Below the pieces are notes generated by a model. It had not been told where the DNA came from and made no database searches. It was given only the letters and a program-made list of their open reading frames with translations. From NCBI GenBank assembly GCA_937893155.1, contig CALBGU010000114.1, positions 1 through 28,662 of the forward strand: DNA of 28,662 bases, in the 5' to 3' direction. Positions 1 through 7,643 of this stretch are shown here, in pieces (position 1 is the first letter of the stretch; every line of letters starts with the position of its first letter). The DNA is from an uncultured Treponema sp. (lineage in GTDB: Bacteria; Spirochaetota; Spirochaetia; Treponematales; Treponemataceae). The translations under genes were made by a program, and so were the position numbers.

Positions 1-837
1 AAGAGGTTCGAGGTCTGATAAATCAAACTCATAGACTTTTTCATATTCAGCGTCGTCATCGTCAATCCATTTGCTGTAATCCTTTAATGCAGCCTCTTTT
101 GACTCGTACTCATCTTTGATGAACTCCCAAAGATATTCTACGGTTGTCATATCAGGAAAACAGATGCCCGACGTTGCACCAGCTTCAACAGCCATATTAC
201 AAACCGTCATTCTTTCTTCCATCGTAAAATTATCTACGACAGGACCCGTAAACTCTGTAACGCAGTTTGTCGCTCCGTTTACACCAATCTGACTGATAAG
301 GAAAAGAATGACATCTTTTGCATATACGCCCTCTTTGAGCTTGCCGTTAAGCACAAACTTTATTGTTTTTGGCTCGCGGAAAGAACAAACACCCTTCAAG
401 ATACCGCCCTCAAGGTCTGTTGTTCCCACTCCTGCCGCAAAAGCACCGAATGCACCGTGTGTGCATGTGTGGCTATCGCCCATAATGACTGTGAACCCAG
501 GTCTGACATAGCCTTTTTCTGGGAAAATAGCGTGGCATACACCATTTGCACCAATATCAAAAAAGTCTTTGATGTTGTTTCGCTTTGCCCAATCGCGAAG
601 GATTTTTTCCTGCATTGCGCACTTTGAATCCTTTGCAGGCGAAACGTGGTCAATGACAGCTTTTATCTTTGTTGGGTCAAATACCCTGTCCATTTTGCGA
701 GAAACAAGGTCATTGATAGCAATCGGCGTTGTGATTTCATGGCAGAAAACTCTGTCGAGCTTTAAAACATACGTACCCTCAAATGGCTCGTCAACAAGAT
801 GAGAGGCAAAAATCTTTTGTGCAATGGTCTTTCCCAT
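1..837 (-). CDS. leuC: 3-isopropylmalate dehydratase large subunit (aconitase family), N-terminal part
   Basis: The gene runs off the left edge; 279 codons from the start are visible. The protein begins MGKTIAQKIF and carries the aconitase-superfamily pattern GDSHTCTHGAFGAF near residue 118, followed by a GVGTTDLEGG stretch. This matches the shorter archaeal-type (LeuC2) 3-isopropylmalate dehydratase large subunits, which isomerise 2- and 3-isopropylmalate in leucine synthesis using a 4Fe-4S cluster. The cluster cysteines lie in the missing C-terminal half. The ATG at 837-835 is preceded by AGGAG with 8 nt spacing. A promoter with a perfect TTGACA overlaps the stop codon of the upstream dehydrogenase gene, so it can be transcribed separately. 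Related hydratases (homoaconitase, dimethylmalate hydratase) cannot be excluded from the N-terminus; the small subunit, if adjacent, would lie to the left of the window. Confidence 0.82.
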   Translation of the reverse strand, partial: MGKTIAQKIFASHLVDEPFEGTYVLKLDRVFCHEITTPIAINDLVSRKMDRVFDPTKIKAVIDHVSPAKDSKCAMQEKILRDWAKRNNIKDFFDIGANGVCHAIFPEKGYVRPGFTVIMGDSHTCTHGAFGAFAAGVGTTDLEGGILKGVCSFREPKTIKFVLNGKLKEGVYAKDVILFLISQIGVNGATNCVTEFTGPVVDNFTMEERMTVCNMAVEAGATSGICFPDMTTVEYLWEFIKDEYESKEAALKDYSKWIDDDDAEYEKVYEFDLSDLEPL

Positions 838-892
838 AGTGTGTTCTCCTAAAAAGAATGTGCAAGGTTTTGAGTTTTATTCTCACTGCACT

Positions 893-921
893 AGTTTAAC
901 TTTTACTAAAGCACTTGTCAA
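893..921 (-). promoter_or_regulatory. sigma70-type promoter of leuC
   Basis: On the minus strand TTGACA (921-916, perfect -35) is followed by 17 nt and TAAACT (898-893, 4 of 6 for -10). The predicted leader is about 50 nt and contains the AGGAG ribosome-binding site. The -35 box overlaps the TGA stop of the preceding dehydrogenase gene (920-918). Confidence 0.6.
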
Positions 922-1883
922 TCAGAAAACACCACATTCTTAGCCTTACCGTTAATATATGAACGTAAATTATCAACGGCGATATTCAAACATCTCTGTC
1001 TTGTTTCTTTTGGAGCCCACGCAATGTGCGGTGTGAGAACGCAGTTCGGGGCAGAGAGTAGGGGAGAATCCTCTCTCATCGGCTCACTTTCCACCACGTC
1101 CGCTGCGTATCCTGCAAGATTTCCGCTCTTGAGCGCGTCCGCTACGGCTTGCTCGTCAATAAGACCGCCACGCGCCGTATTTATGAGAATTGTATTTTTG
1201 TTACAGATTTGCTCGATAATGCCAGCGTTAAAGAAGTGCGCATTTTCTGTCGTGAGAGGAATATGCAGAGAAATAAAATCGCATTGACTAAGCCCGAGAA
1301 CACCGACCGCTTTCACATTGTCAGCCTTTGCCCGTGCGCTGTCGTTTGCAGTAACAACCTTCATTCCGAACGCTTTTGCAATATGCGCGACGCGGCTTCC
1401 GATATTGCCATAGCCGATAATGCCGAGCGTCTTTCCCTCAAGTTCAGTGAGCGGAGAAAGCCAATAGCAAAAATCTTGCGCCTTTATCCAACCGCCATTT
1501 TTCACATCAGTCGAATGTTGTGCAACACGGTTAGTGAAATGCAAGATAAAAGAAAAAACGTGTTGTGCAACAGCATTCGTGCTATACGCAGGGATATTTG
1601 TAACGATAAGCCCTGCTTCTTTTGCGGCTTTTGTGTCGATGACGTTGTAGCCAGTTGCGAGAACTCCGATGTATTTGAGGTTATGGCACGCCGAAATGAT
1701 TTCTTTAGTGATACATACTTTATTGAGGAAAATAATATCAGAATCTCCGATACGTTCTATCACATCTTCGCTCTTTGTCCGCTCATACACGGTTACAGAG
1801 CCGAATTCTTCTAAAACGCTATAGCTCAAATCGCCAGGATTTAATGCGTGCCCGTCAAGAACGGTAATCTTGTGCTGTGCCAT
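918..1883 (-). CDS. D-2-hydroxyacid dehydrogenase (glycerate/hydroxypyruvate reductase type)
   Basis: A 321-residue NAD(P)-dependent dehydrogenase of the D-isomer-specific family. The sequence shows the Rossmann motif GYGNIG (157-162), the substrate-binding arginine R238 in NTARGGLIDE, the acidic partner E267 in DVVESEP, and the catalytic histidine H286 in TPHIAWAP. The N-terminus KITVLDGHALNPGDLS resembles NADH-dependent glycerate dehydrogenases (HprA), which interconvert hydroxypyruvate and D-glycerate; the exact substrate is inferred. I chose the ATG at 1883 because family members begin just before the first beta strand. An ATG at 1901 and a TTG at 1910 are in frame but lie within or before the putative promoter. 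No Shine-Dalgarno precedes 1883, and a TATAAT box ends 6 nt before it, so the mRNA may be leaderless. It sits between a metal-binding-fold protein and leuC on the same strand. Confidence 0.88.
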   Translation of the reverse strand: MAQHKITVLDGHALNPGDLSYSVLEEFGSVTVYERTKSEDVIERIGDSDIIFLNKVCITKEIISACHNLKYIGVLATGYNVIDTKAAKEAGLIVTNIPAYSTNAVAQHVFSFILHFTNRVAQHSTDVKNGGWIKAQDFCYWLSPLTELEGKTLGIIGYGNIGSRVAHIAKAFGMKVVTANDSARAKADNVKAVGVLGLSQCDFISLHIPLTTENAHFFNAGIIEQICNKNTILINTARGGLIDEQAVADALKSGNLAGYAADVVESEPMREDSPLLSAPNCVLTPHIAWAPKETRQRCLNIAVDNLRSYINGKAKNVVFSD

Positions 1884-1889
1884 ATCTAC

Positions 1890-1917
1890 ATTATAATTCA
1901 TATTCTGCAAAAAACAA
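1890..1917 (-). promoter_or_regulatory. possible promoter of the hydroxyacid dehydrogenase gene
   Basis: Minus strand TTGTTT (1917-1912), 16 nt spacer, perfect TATAAT (1895-1890). The -10 box ends only 6 nt before the ATG at 1883, so transcription would begin at or next to the start codon. The weak -35 keeps confidence low. Confidence 0.4.
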
Positions 1918-1936
1918 CAGCCAAAATGTTATTTTT

Positions 1937-1975
1937 TAACAAAAAAGATTTCCGATTCAACTACGGAAATCTTTT
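1937..1975 (-). terminator. Rho-independent terminator after the small HMA-like gene
   Basis: A 12-bp perfect stem (arms 1943-1954 and 1964-1975, loop of 9 nt) read on the minus strand runs directly into a run of T residues. It lies 28 nt beyond the stop codon at 2004. It should separate the small gene from the dehydrogenase gene downstream. Confidence 0.85.
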
Positions 1976-2003
1976 ATTCACAAAATGTTTCAATTTTTGC
2001 AGT

Positions 2004-2213
2004 TTACGATAACACTTCAACACCAGTCGATGAGATTGCAACATTTATAGCATCTTCAATGCCCGCTGTTGATTCATCAAAATCAACTAAAACCTGTGCT
2101 TTTGAAGCATTTGAGGTACAACTCGTTACGCCGCCAACCGTTTTTACCGCAACCTCAACTTTTCCAGCTGTATCATCATCAAACATTCCTGCGACATATA
2201 TTTTTTTCTGCAT
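2004..2213 (-). CDS. small HMA-fold protein lacking the metal-binding CxxC
   Basis: A 69-residue protein that follows the heavy-metal-associated (copper chaperone) fold: strand KKIYVAGM, a helix, GGVTSCTSNASKAQVLVDFD, a second helix IEDAINVAI, and a final strand. In metal-binding members GM is followed by a CxxC; here that position reads FDDDT, with only one cysteine elsewhere (in TSCTS). Copper or zinc handling of the usual kind is therefore unlikely. The ATG has a good ribosome-binding site (AAGGGAG, 8 nt spacing), an excellent promoter upstream and a strong terminator downstream, so it is a well-formed monocistronic gene despite its size. No partner ATPase is in the window. Its role is unknown; it could be a protein-interaction or regulatory HMA-like domain. 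Confidence 0.8.
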   Translation of the reverse strand: MQKKIYVAGMFDDDTAGKVEVAVKTVGGVTSCTSNASKAQVLVDFDESTAGIEDAINVAISSTGVEVLS

Positions 2214-2246
2214 TTAATAAACTCCCTTGCATTTTTTTTCTAACAG

Positions 2247-2275
2247 ATTATACCACAATTTTCTTTCTTTGTACA
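2247..2275 (-). promoter_or_regulatory. promoter of the small HMA-like gene
   Basis: Minus strand TGTACA (2275-2270, 4 of 6), 17 nt spacer, perfect TATAAT (2252-2247) with an extended TGG immediately upstream. The leader is about 27 nt and carries AAGGGAG. The promoter lies in the 85-nt gap after the outer-membrane protein gene. Confidence 0.75.
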
Positions 2276-2298
2276 GTAATCAGTATCATTTCATTACA

Positions 2299-3948
2299 TC
2301 AATAATGTAAACCAAGCCCAATCGTCAGCTCCCATGTACTCGTTGAAGTTCGCCGCCACTCGTTATCAAGATTCAGTTTGTTCTTAAAAATCTTTCGTCC
2401 AACGTCCACTCCAAAACTGATTCGCCCAACCACGCTTCTCCAGCGTTCTGGATAGACCAGCAACTCAAGTCCGCCTGCATAAAATCCGTCGCGCAATGAA
2501 TACAATTTTTTTGTCGCACGGTTGTATGTCAAGCCAACATCGATAAACGGAGATACTTGCAATTCAAATTCAAGTTTGTCTAATTTTTTAAGAGGTCTGA
2601 GCAAAAGTGGGTCGTCAGACGTATGAAACACTGGCATTACAAAACCTGCAATAAAGCTTTTTCGCCAATCCTGCCAATGCGACGTAAAGACACGAATAGG
2701 AAAATCAAAATTAAAAATCAAAGCAGAAGGCGTTTTGAGCGCATACGGGGAGGCTTGGTACACAGAATTTTCCTCGCCGTCTGAAAAATAATCGTCATCG
2801 AATTTTTGGTCGTCGCGAATACCGCGCAATTCGCTTCCAATTTTTGTGCCTACGATGTTACTGTTATTATAAGTTTGCACATTTTGGAATGTGTAAAACC
2901 GCATTGCAAGCCCTGCCCACTTAGACGCAAGGAAGATTTCCAAATCACCAGAATAGTAAGGGATAAAAGCCTTATTATATGTATTGTAAATATATGATTG
3001 CTCAACAGAAACTGACGCACCGCTTCTAAAATTGCCCTTCCAGTCAATACGCGAAGTGCCTATCATGTGCCCAAAATTCACGGTTACGCCGCGTAAATCG
3101 CTATTGTCAATCGAAATACCGTTGTTATCCCAATATTCCGTCGCATTCACAAACGGCGTATAGGTAACTTTTCCCCAATTTTCAATTTCGCCAACTGTTA
3201 TTGGAATCGAAAACTGCTCAAACTCGGTGAAATAAATCTCATCATTGTATTTTTCGTAATCATTTTCGCGGGTCATCGATTGTTTTAAGTTAAGGTCAAG
3301 CGCAAAAACATCGAACGGCAATTTTATATCGAGTCCCGTAGACAAATCGAATTCGGGGGCAGAATCGCCAATGGTGTAATCCACATCAAAATCGTTTTGC
3401 CACTCCATTTTGAACGGGTCAACATCAAATGGATAATCATACGAAAACGTTACGCCCACAACGTGGTCAGTATCATCTTCTTCCGTTTCAATTCCATACG
3501 AAAAATCCACGTTGAGCGTGTTCATCAAACCCAAAAAGTTGTAATCCTTGAATTTGAGTTTCAACGTTCCGCCAGACGGAAAATCGCCGTCATCGCTCTT
3601 GTATTTCGGATACGGCAAAAGAAACATACTGTGGCTGTCTTCCGCGTGAATCGAAAGCGTCACAGGAATTACTCCGTCCTCCCCTGCTTCGCCAAATTCA
3701 GCCTCGACCGAAGCAGACTTAAAAGTTCTCTCGCTTTCAAGTTGATTTTTCAAATCGCTCAAAAATACATCAAAATCTTCTTTTGACTCATACACTTTTT
3801 TCTTGTTGATGTCCAAATTTCTATCAAGCGCGCTTCCCTGCGTCTTTCCCGTAATCGAATAGGAAATATCCGAGATTTTATAACTCTCCGCACTGACCGC
3901 CGAAGTAAACGCCATTGCACATAAAAATACTGCTGTTTTTAGTGTCAT
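2299..3948 (-). CDS. putative outer-membrane beta-barrel protein with POTRA-like N-terminus
   Basis: A 549-residue exported protein. Residues 1-20 form a signal peptide with a likely cut after SAVSA. Residues 22-100 have a POTRA-like pattern: a strand, a helix with FLSDLKNQLESERTF, then SASVEAEF and IPVTLSIHAED. From about residue 115 the sequence alternates polar and hydrophobic residues rich in aromatic and acidic side chains, and it ends in GLGLHY, an aromatic terminus usual for bacterial outer-membrane barrels. The segment FKDYNFLGLMNTLNVDFSYG resembles the first barrel strands of Omp85-type proteins. The start ATG shares one base with the stop of the upstream sugar transferase gene (TGATG), which suggests translational coupling. 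An Omp85/TamA-like or glycan-secretion role is inference; a plain porin-like barrel is the alternative. Confidence 0.65.
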   Translation of the reverse strand: MTLKTAVFLCAMAFTSAVSAESYKISDISYSITGKTQGSALDRNLDINKKKVYESKEDFDVFLSDLKNQLESERTFKSASVEAEFGEAGEDGVIPVTLSIHAEDSHSMFLLPYPKYKSDDGDFPSGGTLKLKFKDYNFLGLMNTLNVDFSYGIETEEDDTDHVVGVTFSYDYPFDVDPFKMEWQNDFDVDYTIGDSAPEFDLSTGLDIKLPFDVFALDLNLKQSMTRENDYEKYNDEIYFTEFEQFSIPITVGEIENWGKVTYTPFVNATEYWDNNGISIDNSDLRGVTVNFGHMIGTSRIDWKGNFRSGASVSVEQSYIYNTYNKAFIPYYSGDLEIFLASKWAGLAMRFYTFQNVQTYNNSNIVGTKIGSELRGIRDDQKFDDDYFSDGEENSVYQASPYALKTPSALIFNFDFPIRVFTSHWQDWRKSFIAGFVMPVFHTSDDPLLLRPLKKLDKLEFELQVSPFIDVGLTYNRATKKLYSLRDGFYAGGLELLVYPERWRSVVGRISFGVDVGRKIFKNKLNLDNEWRRTSTSTWELTIGLGLHY

Positions 3949-5360
3949 CAATAAGCACCTTTGCCCTTAAAAACAACCCATGCGGTTTTTAAAATTATCC
4001 ACAAATCAAGCCAAACCGACCAGTTTTGTATATAGTACAAATCGAGATTTACCCGCTCCTCATAGCCCGTTGCCGAACGTCCTGAAATCTGCCACATTCC
4101 CGACAGCCCAGGCAAAACAGACAAAATCAGCTCTTTTTTATCGCCATACCGAGCAAGTTCTGGCTCTGTTACCGGCCGCGGTCCAATAAAACTCATCTCG
4201 CCCACAAGCACATTCCACAACTGCGGAAGCTCGTCGATGCTCGTTTTGCGCAAAATTTTCCCGATTTTTGTAACGCGAGGGTCATTCGTAAATTTGCGGT
4301 CGCGTTCCCACTCTTCGCGCATTTCGGGGTGCTCGGCAAGGATTTTATCAAGCATTTTATCGGCATTGATGACCATTGAGCGAAATTTCCAGCATTTAAA
4401 TTCTTTGCCGTCTTTTCCCACACGCTTATGCCCGTAAAAAATCGGTCCGGGCGATGTCAATTTCACAATCACTGCCACCACAAACGACACAGGCACGACA
4501 ATCGGCGACATCACCAACAAAATCAAAAGGTCGATAATCCGCTTTACCAGCAAACTGCTCGGCTTTGTGAGGTTGTGCGTTGTGGAATAGCCCAAAATAC
4601 CGCCAAAATCGCGCAACGCCGTAAACTGATTCTGTTCGTGAGGAATCATTATCGTGTAGCGATACATCGACATTATCCGCGCTGTATTTTCGCCGTATTC
4701 GCACAAAATCGCAACTTTTATGTTGAGGTCATCAATTATATCGTGGAGTTCAGAACTGGGAGGAAAAACAGGAATTCCCATATATTCGCTTACAGTCTGC
4801 GCATTTGAATCAATGATAATCGCCGGTCGATACCCCAAATCAGGGCGGTTCTGAAGGCGGTCGATTATCGGTTTTGCTTTTTCGCCGTTCGTGTAAATCA
4901 CCGCAGGCACGCCCCACCATTTTTGCTTACTGAAAACATGACGCGAAAACTCCCGCCCGAGCGGCAAACAAACCGTGGCAAAAACACCCGCAATCATCAA
5001 TGCAATGCTGATTGGCATCCGCTCATCAGTTTCCACGCTCACCGACATTGCGATGCCCATAAAACTCAAAAATGCACAGATTGCAAATCGTTTCACCTCT
5101 TCTGACGGCGCCATTAAAATGCCGGGATACAGATTTGCGGCATAAAACACAATAATGATGAGCGGAAGATATATCGAATACGTTATGAACGAACGAAAAT
5201 TGATAAGCGAATGGTCAATCCAGTTTACAATGAAAAACGCCGCGCCAATGCACAGCATGACGGTAAGCGCGTCAAAAAATCCGAGCATTAAGCCAGAAAC
5301 AAAAGAACTCGTCCTTTTATATTTTTGCGGGAAAATTTCTTTAAATTCTTGTACTGTCAT
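3948..5360 (-). CDS. WbaP-type undecaprenyl-phosphate sugar-phosphate transferase
   Basis: A 470-residue inner-membrane polyisoprenyl-phosphate hexose-1-phosphate transferase, which starts glycan repeat-unit synthesis by moving a sugar phosphate from a nucleotide sugar to undecaprenyl phosphate. About four membrane segments lie in the first 135 residues, a CoA-binding-like Rossmann region follows (about 150-240), another hydrophobic segment is near 282-304, and the bacterial sugar transferase domain closes the protein. Diagnostic motifs are KRVGKDGKEFKCWKFRSM, the essential Asp-Glu pair in SIDELPQLWNVL, and GEMSFIGPRPV. Length fits WbaP (about 475). It has a ribosome-binding site (GGTGGA) and a near-consensus promoter of its own, yet follows three glycosyltransferase genes on the same strand. 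It is joined by a 1-bp overlap to the outer-membrane barrel gene. The transferred sugar (galactose, glucose or other) is not decidable here. Confidence 0.92.
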   Translation of the reverse strand: MTVQEFKEIFPQKYKRTSSFVSGLMLGFFDALTVMLCIGAAFFIVNWIDHSLINFRSFITYSIYLPLIIIVFYAANLYPGILMAPSEEVKRFAICAFLSFMGIAMSVSVETDERMPISIALMIAGVFATVCLPLGREFSRHVFSKQKWWGVPAVIYTNGEKAKPIIDRLQNRPDLGYRPAIIIDSNAQTVSEYMGIPVFPPSSELHDIIDDLNIKVAILCEYGENTARIMSMYRYTIMIPHEQNQFTALRDFGGILGYSTTHNLTKPSSLLVKRIIDLLILLVMSPIVVPVSFVVAVIVKLTSPGPIFYGHKRVGKDGKEFKCWKFRSMVINADKMLDKILAEHPEMREEWERDRKFTNDPRVTKIGKILRKTSIDELPQLWNVLVGEMSFIGPRPVTEPELARYGDKKELILSVLPGLSGMWQISGRSATGYEERVNLDLYYIQNWSVWLDLWIILKTAWVVFKGKGAY

Positions 5361-5391
5361 TATATATCCACCGAAAAAACTTTAGAAAATT

Positions 5392-5420
5392 ATTATAGAA
5401 AAGATACCCTTTATTGTCTA
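5392..5420 (-). promoter_or_regulatory. promoter of the sugar transferase/outer-membrane protein pair
   Basis: Minus strand TAGACA (5420-5415, 5 of 6), 17 nt, perfect TATAAT (5397-5392). It sits in the 65-nt gap after the glycosyltransferase gene and gives a leader of about 25 nt. It is the best promoter match in the glycan cluster. Confidence 0.75.
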
Positions 5421-5425
5421 GCAGT

Positions 5426-6520
5426 CTATTGCGTTTGCTTTTGCAAAATAGTCTCTGATAGCTCTTTTAAAATCAGAGCACTCGTTGCAGCAAAATCATA
5501 TTTTTGGGGCAACGGCGGAAGCGGCTCTTTTGCCGAATTGAACGCAGGAACCAGTTTTGCGGCAAGGTCTTCTTTATCGCCGGCGTGAAAATACGAAACG
5601 GGATATCCGTCATAAATTTCGCGGAACACCGGAATATCGGAAATCAAAACGTGCGTTCCAAAACTCAATGCCTCCAGCGGCGGGATTCCAAAGCCTTCGT
5701 ACAACGACGGCTGCACCAAAAGCCGCGCTTTTTGATACAGCGAATACAATTCTTCATCGCTGACGCACCCCGTAAACTGCACATCACCCGTTTTTTGCGC
5801 ATCAAAAAGACGGTCTGAAAACTGCTTGTCGGCACTTCTGAAATTTTTGGATTCACCCACAATGACAAGCCGAGCATTAAGCCCGCGCCGCCGTGCGAGC
5901 ACAAACGCAGGAAGCAGCGTCTGCAAACCTTTGTGTTTTTTGATATTGCCCACAAACAGAATAATTTGGTTCAGCGAACTGCTTTTTTCCTGTTCTTTCT
6001 TAAAATCAGCAAGATTTTTTGCAAGCGCATTGTATCCCACCACAATCGGCTTTTTACAGCGCAAAAGCGTGCGGATTCGAGACGCAGAAAATTCGGAAAC
6101 CGTAAAAATTTTTGCAGAGCGCATTACCGAATAATGATAAATCATATTGCGGATATGCGTTCCAACAAGGCTCGCAATCGGCATATCCAAAAAAACGAGG
6201 TCGTGAATTGTCGTGCAAATGGGAATATGAATTCCAGAAGGAATATTGCAGTACGGCGAATAAAAAATATCGCAAGCATTTATTTTTTTTGCAATCGAAT
6301 GAGAAAAAAAATACAAATCCTTAAAAGAAAACGGCTTTACTCCGCACTCCTCGATTTCCACGCCGTCTTTATCCTGATAGATTTTGAGCCTTTCTCTCTT
6401 TCCAAAAAGAAAAAACTGATTTTCCGAACCAGCCGTTTCAATCATTCCGGGCAAAATGCCGTCAAGATACCGACCGATTCCGCTTTTTCCGCTCATTCTG
6501 CAATCAATAGCAATTTTCAT
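5426..6520 (-). CDS. GT4 family glycosyltransferase
   Basis: A 364-residue retaining glycosyltransferase with two Rossmann domains (GT-B). The N-terminus MKIAIDCRMSGKSGIGRY has the glycine loop of the acceptor domain, TTIHDLVF follows near residue 100, and the donor-site signature SLYEGFGIPPLEALSFG sits near residue 285. This is the pattern of mannosyl- and rhamnosyl-type transferases in O-antigen and exopolysaccharide clusters. The ATG at 6520 overlaps the stop of the preceding glycosyltransferase gene by 4 nt (ATGA), which decides the start; upstream in-frame codons read through that gene. It acts on the cytoplasmic face, adding a sugar to a lipid-linked glycan. Donor and acceptor are unknown. 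Confidence 0.88.
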   Translation of the reverse strand: MKIAIDCRMSGKSGIGRYLDGILPGMIETAGSENQFFLFGKRERLKIYQDKDGVEIEECGVKPFSFKDLYFFSHSIAKKINACDIFYSPYCNIPSGIHIPICTTIHDLVFLDMPIASLVGTHIRNMIYHYSVMRSAKIFTVSEFSASRIRTLLRCKKPIVVGYNALAKNLADFKKEQEKSSSLNQIILFVGNIKKHKGLQTLLPAFVLARRRGLNARLVIVGESKNFRSADKQFSDRLFDAQKTGDVQFTGCVSDEELYSLYQKARLLVQPSLYEGFGIPPLEALSFGTHVLISDIPVFREIYDGYPVSYFHAGDKEDLAAKLVPAFNSAKEPLPPLPQKYDFAATSALILKELSETILQKQTQ

Positions 6521-7629
6521 TTTTTCATTTCCGTTATTGTTTTTTCGATTTTTTCTTTCAATTCTGTACAAAACCGCTCTGTTGAAAACTTTTGTGCGTG
6601 CAGAACGATTTTTTCAGCATCAAACGCGCCGTTTTTATACAAATCATCAAATCGCTGCATTGCCGAAAGCAAAGAATCCACCGTCTGTTTTTCAAAAAAC
6701 ACGCCCGTAACGCCGTCAACCACGGTTTCCGTTGCACCGCCCGAGCCGAACGCAATGACGGGGCGACCGCACGCCTGCGCTTCCACGGGGATAATCCCGA
6801 AATCTTCCTCGGCGCAAAAGATGAGCGCCTTGCACCGCTGCAGATAGCCCTTCACCTCATCATCGCTGATTCTGCCCGTGAACACAATGTTTTCGTTTTT
6901 GCCCGCCAGCTCTTTGAGTTCCTTTTCCTGCGAGCCAGAGCCGATAACCACAAGGCGCTCCCCCGCTTCAGCACACGCTTTTATCGCAAGGTCAATGCGT
7001 TTGTACGGAACAAAACGGCTGAACACCACAAAAAAATCCTCCGCCGCTTTCCCGTTCGGCGAAAGCCGCTCCGTGTTCACCGGCGGAAAAATCACCTCGG
7101 ATTCACGATTCCAGCATTTTTTTATGCGCCGAGAAATATACGAAGAATTTGCGATAAGCGCATCAATGCGCTGGCTTGAAACATAATCCCACAGCCGAAT
7201 TTGCGGAATCCATCGGTCCATAAAAAAGCGCGTAAGCCTGCCGCTTGATTTTCGGTAGCTGAAAAACTGGTCCCACGCATAGCGCATTGGAGAATGAATA
7301 TAGGCGATGTGCGCAGTGTTCGGCGCGGTGATAACGCCCTTTGCGCAACTCGACGACGAGCACAAAACAAGGTCGTATCCCGTCAAATCAAACGATTCAA
7401 ACGCGCGCGGCATCAGCGTCAAAAACTTTGTGTATAATTTTGTCGCGCAGGGAATTTTTTGAACGAATGAAGTATGGATTTTTTCTTTTGGAAAAATATG
7501 CCCCATTTTTTTTTCATCGTAAACAAGCGTAAAAATGTCGGCATCGGGATACACCGAAAGCATTGCCTCAACCACCCGCTCTGCACCGCCGTAATTTACC
7601 AGCCAATCGTGAACTATCGCAACTTTCAT
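6517..7629 (-). CDS. GT4 family glycosyltransferase (WbaZ-like)
   Basis: A 370-residue GT-B glycosyltransferase. The start MKVAIVHDWLVNYGGAERV is typical of WbaZ-like mannosyltransferases. The middle contains AYIHSPMRYAWDQFFSYR, conserved in that group, and the donor-binding part has EEDFGIIPVEAQACGRPVIA with the usual Glu-x7-Glu spacing, followed by GGATETVVDG. It lies 14 nt after the first glycosyltransferase gene and overlaps the next by 4 nt, so the three are almost certainly one transcript. The likely role is adding a hexose, perhaps mannose, to a growing surface glycan; the sugar is inferred from family resemblance only. Confidence 0.88.
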   Translation of the reverse strand: MKVAIVHDWLVNYGGAERVVEAMLSVYPDADIFTLVYDEKKMGHIFPKEKIHTSFVQKIPCATKLYTKFLTLMPRAFESFDLTGYDLVLCSSSSCAKGVITAPNTAHIAYIHSPMRYAWDQFFSYRKSSGRLTRFFMDRWIPQIRLWDYVSSQRIDALIANSSYISRRIKKCWNRESEVIFPPVNTERLSPNGKAAEDFFVVFSRFVPYKRIDLAIKACAEAGERLVVIGSGSQEKELKELAGKNENIVFTGRISDDEVKGYLQRCKALIFCAEEDFGIIPVEAQACGRPVIAFGSGGATETVVDGVTGVFFEKQTVDSLLSAMQRFDDLYKNGAFDAEKIVLHAQKFSTERFCTELKEKIEKTITEMKK

Positions 7630-7643
7630 TTTTGAGATTATAC

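Noticed and set aside
1149..1814. 221-codon open frame on the plus strand
   Set aside because: It lies wholly antisense to the dehydrogenase gene, whose catalytic motifs are intact; no family features or ribosome-binding site.
5933..6847. 304-codon open frame on the plus strand
   Set aside because: Antisense to two glycosyltransferase genes with clear motifs; the peptide is low-complexity and Arg/Asn/Phe-rich, as expected for a shadow frame.
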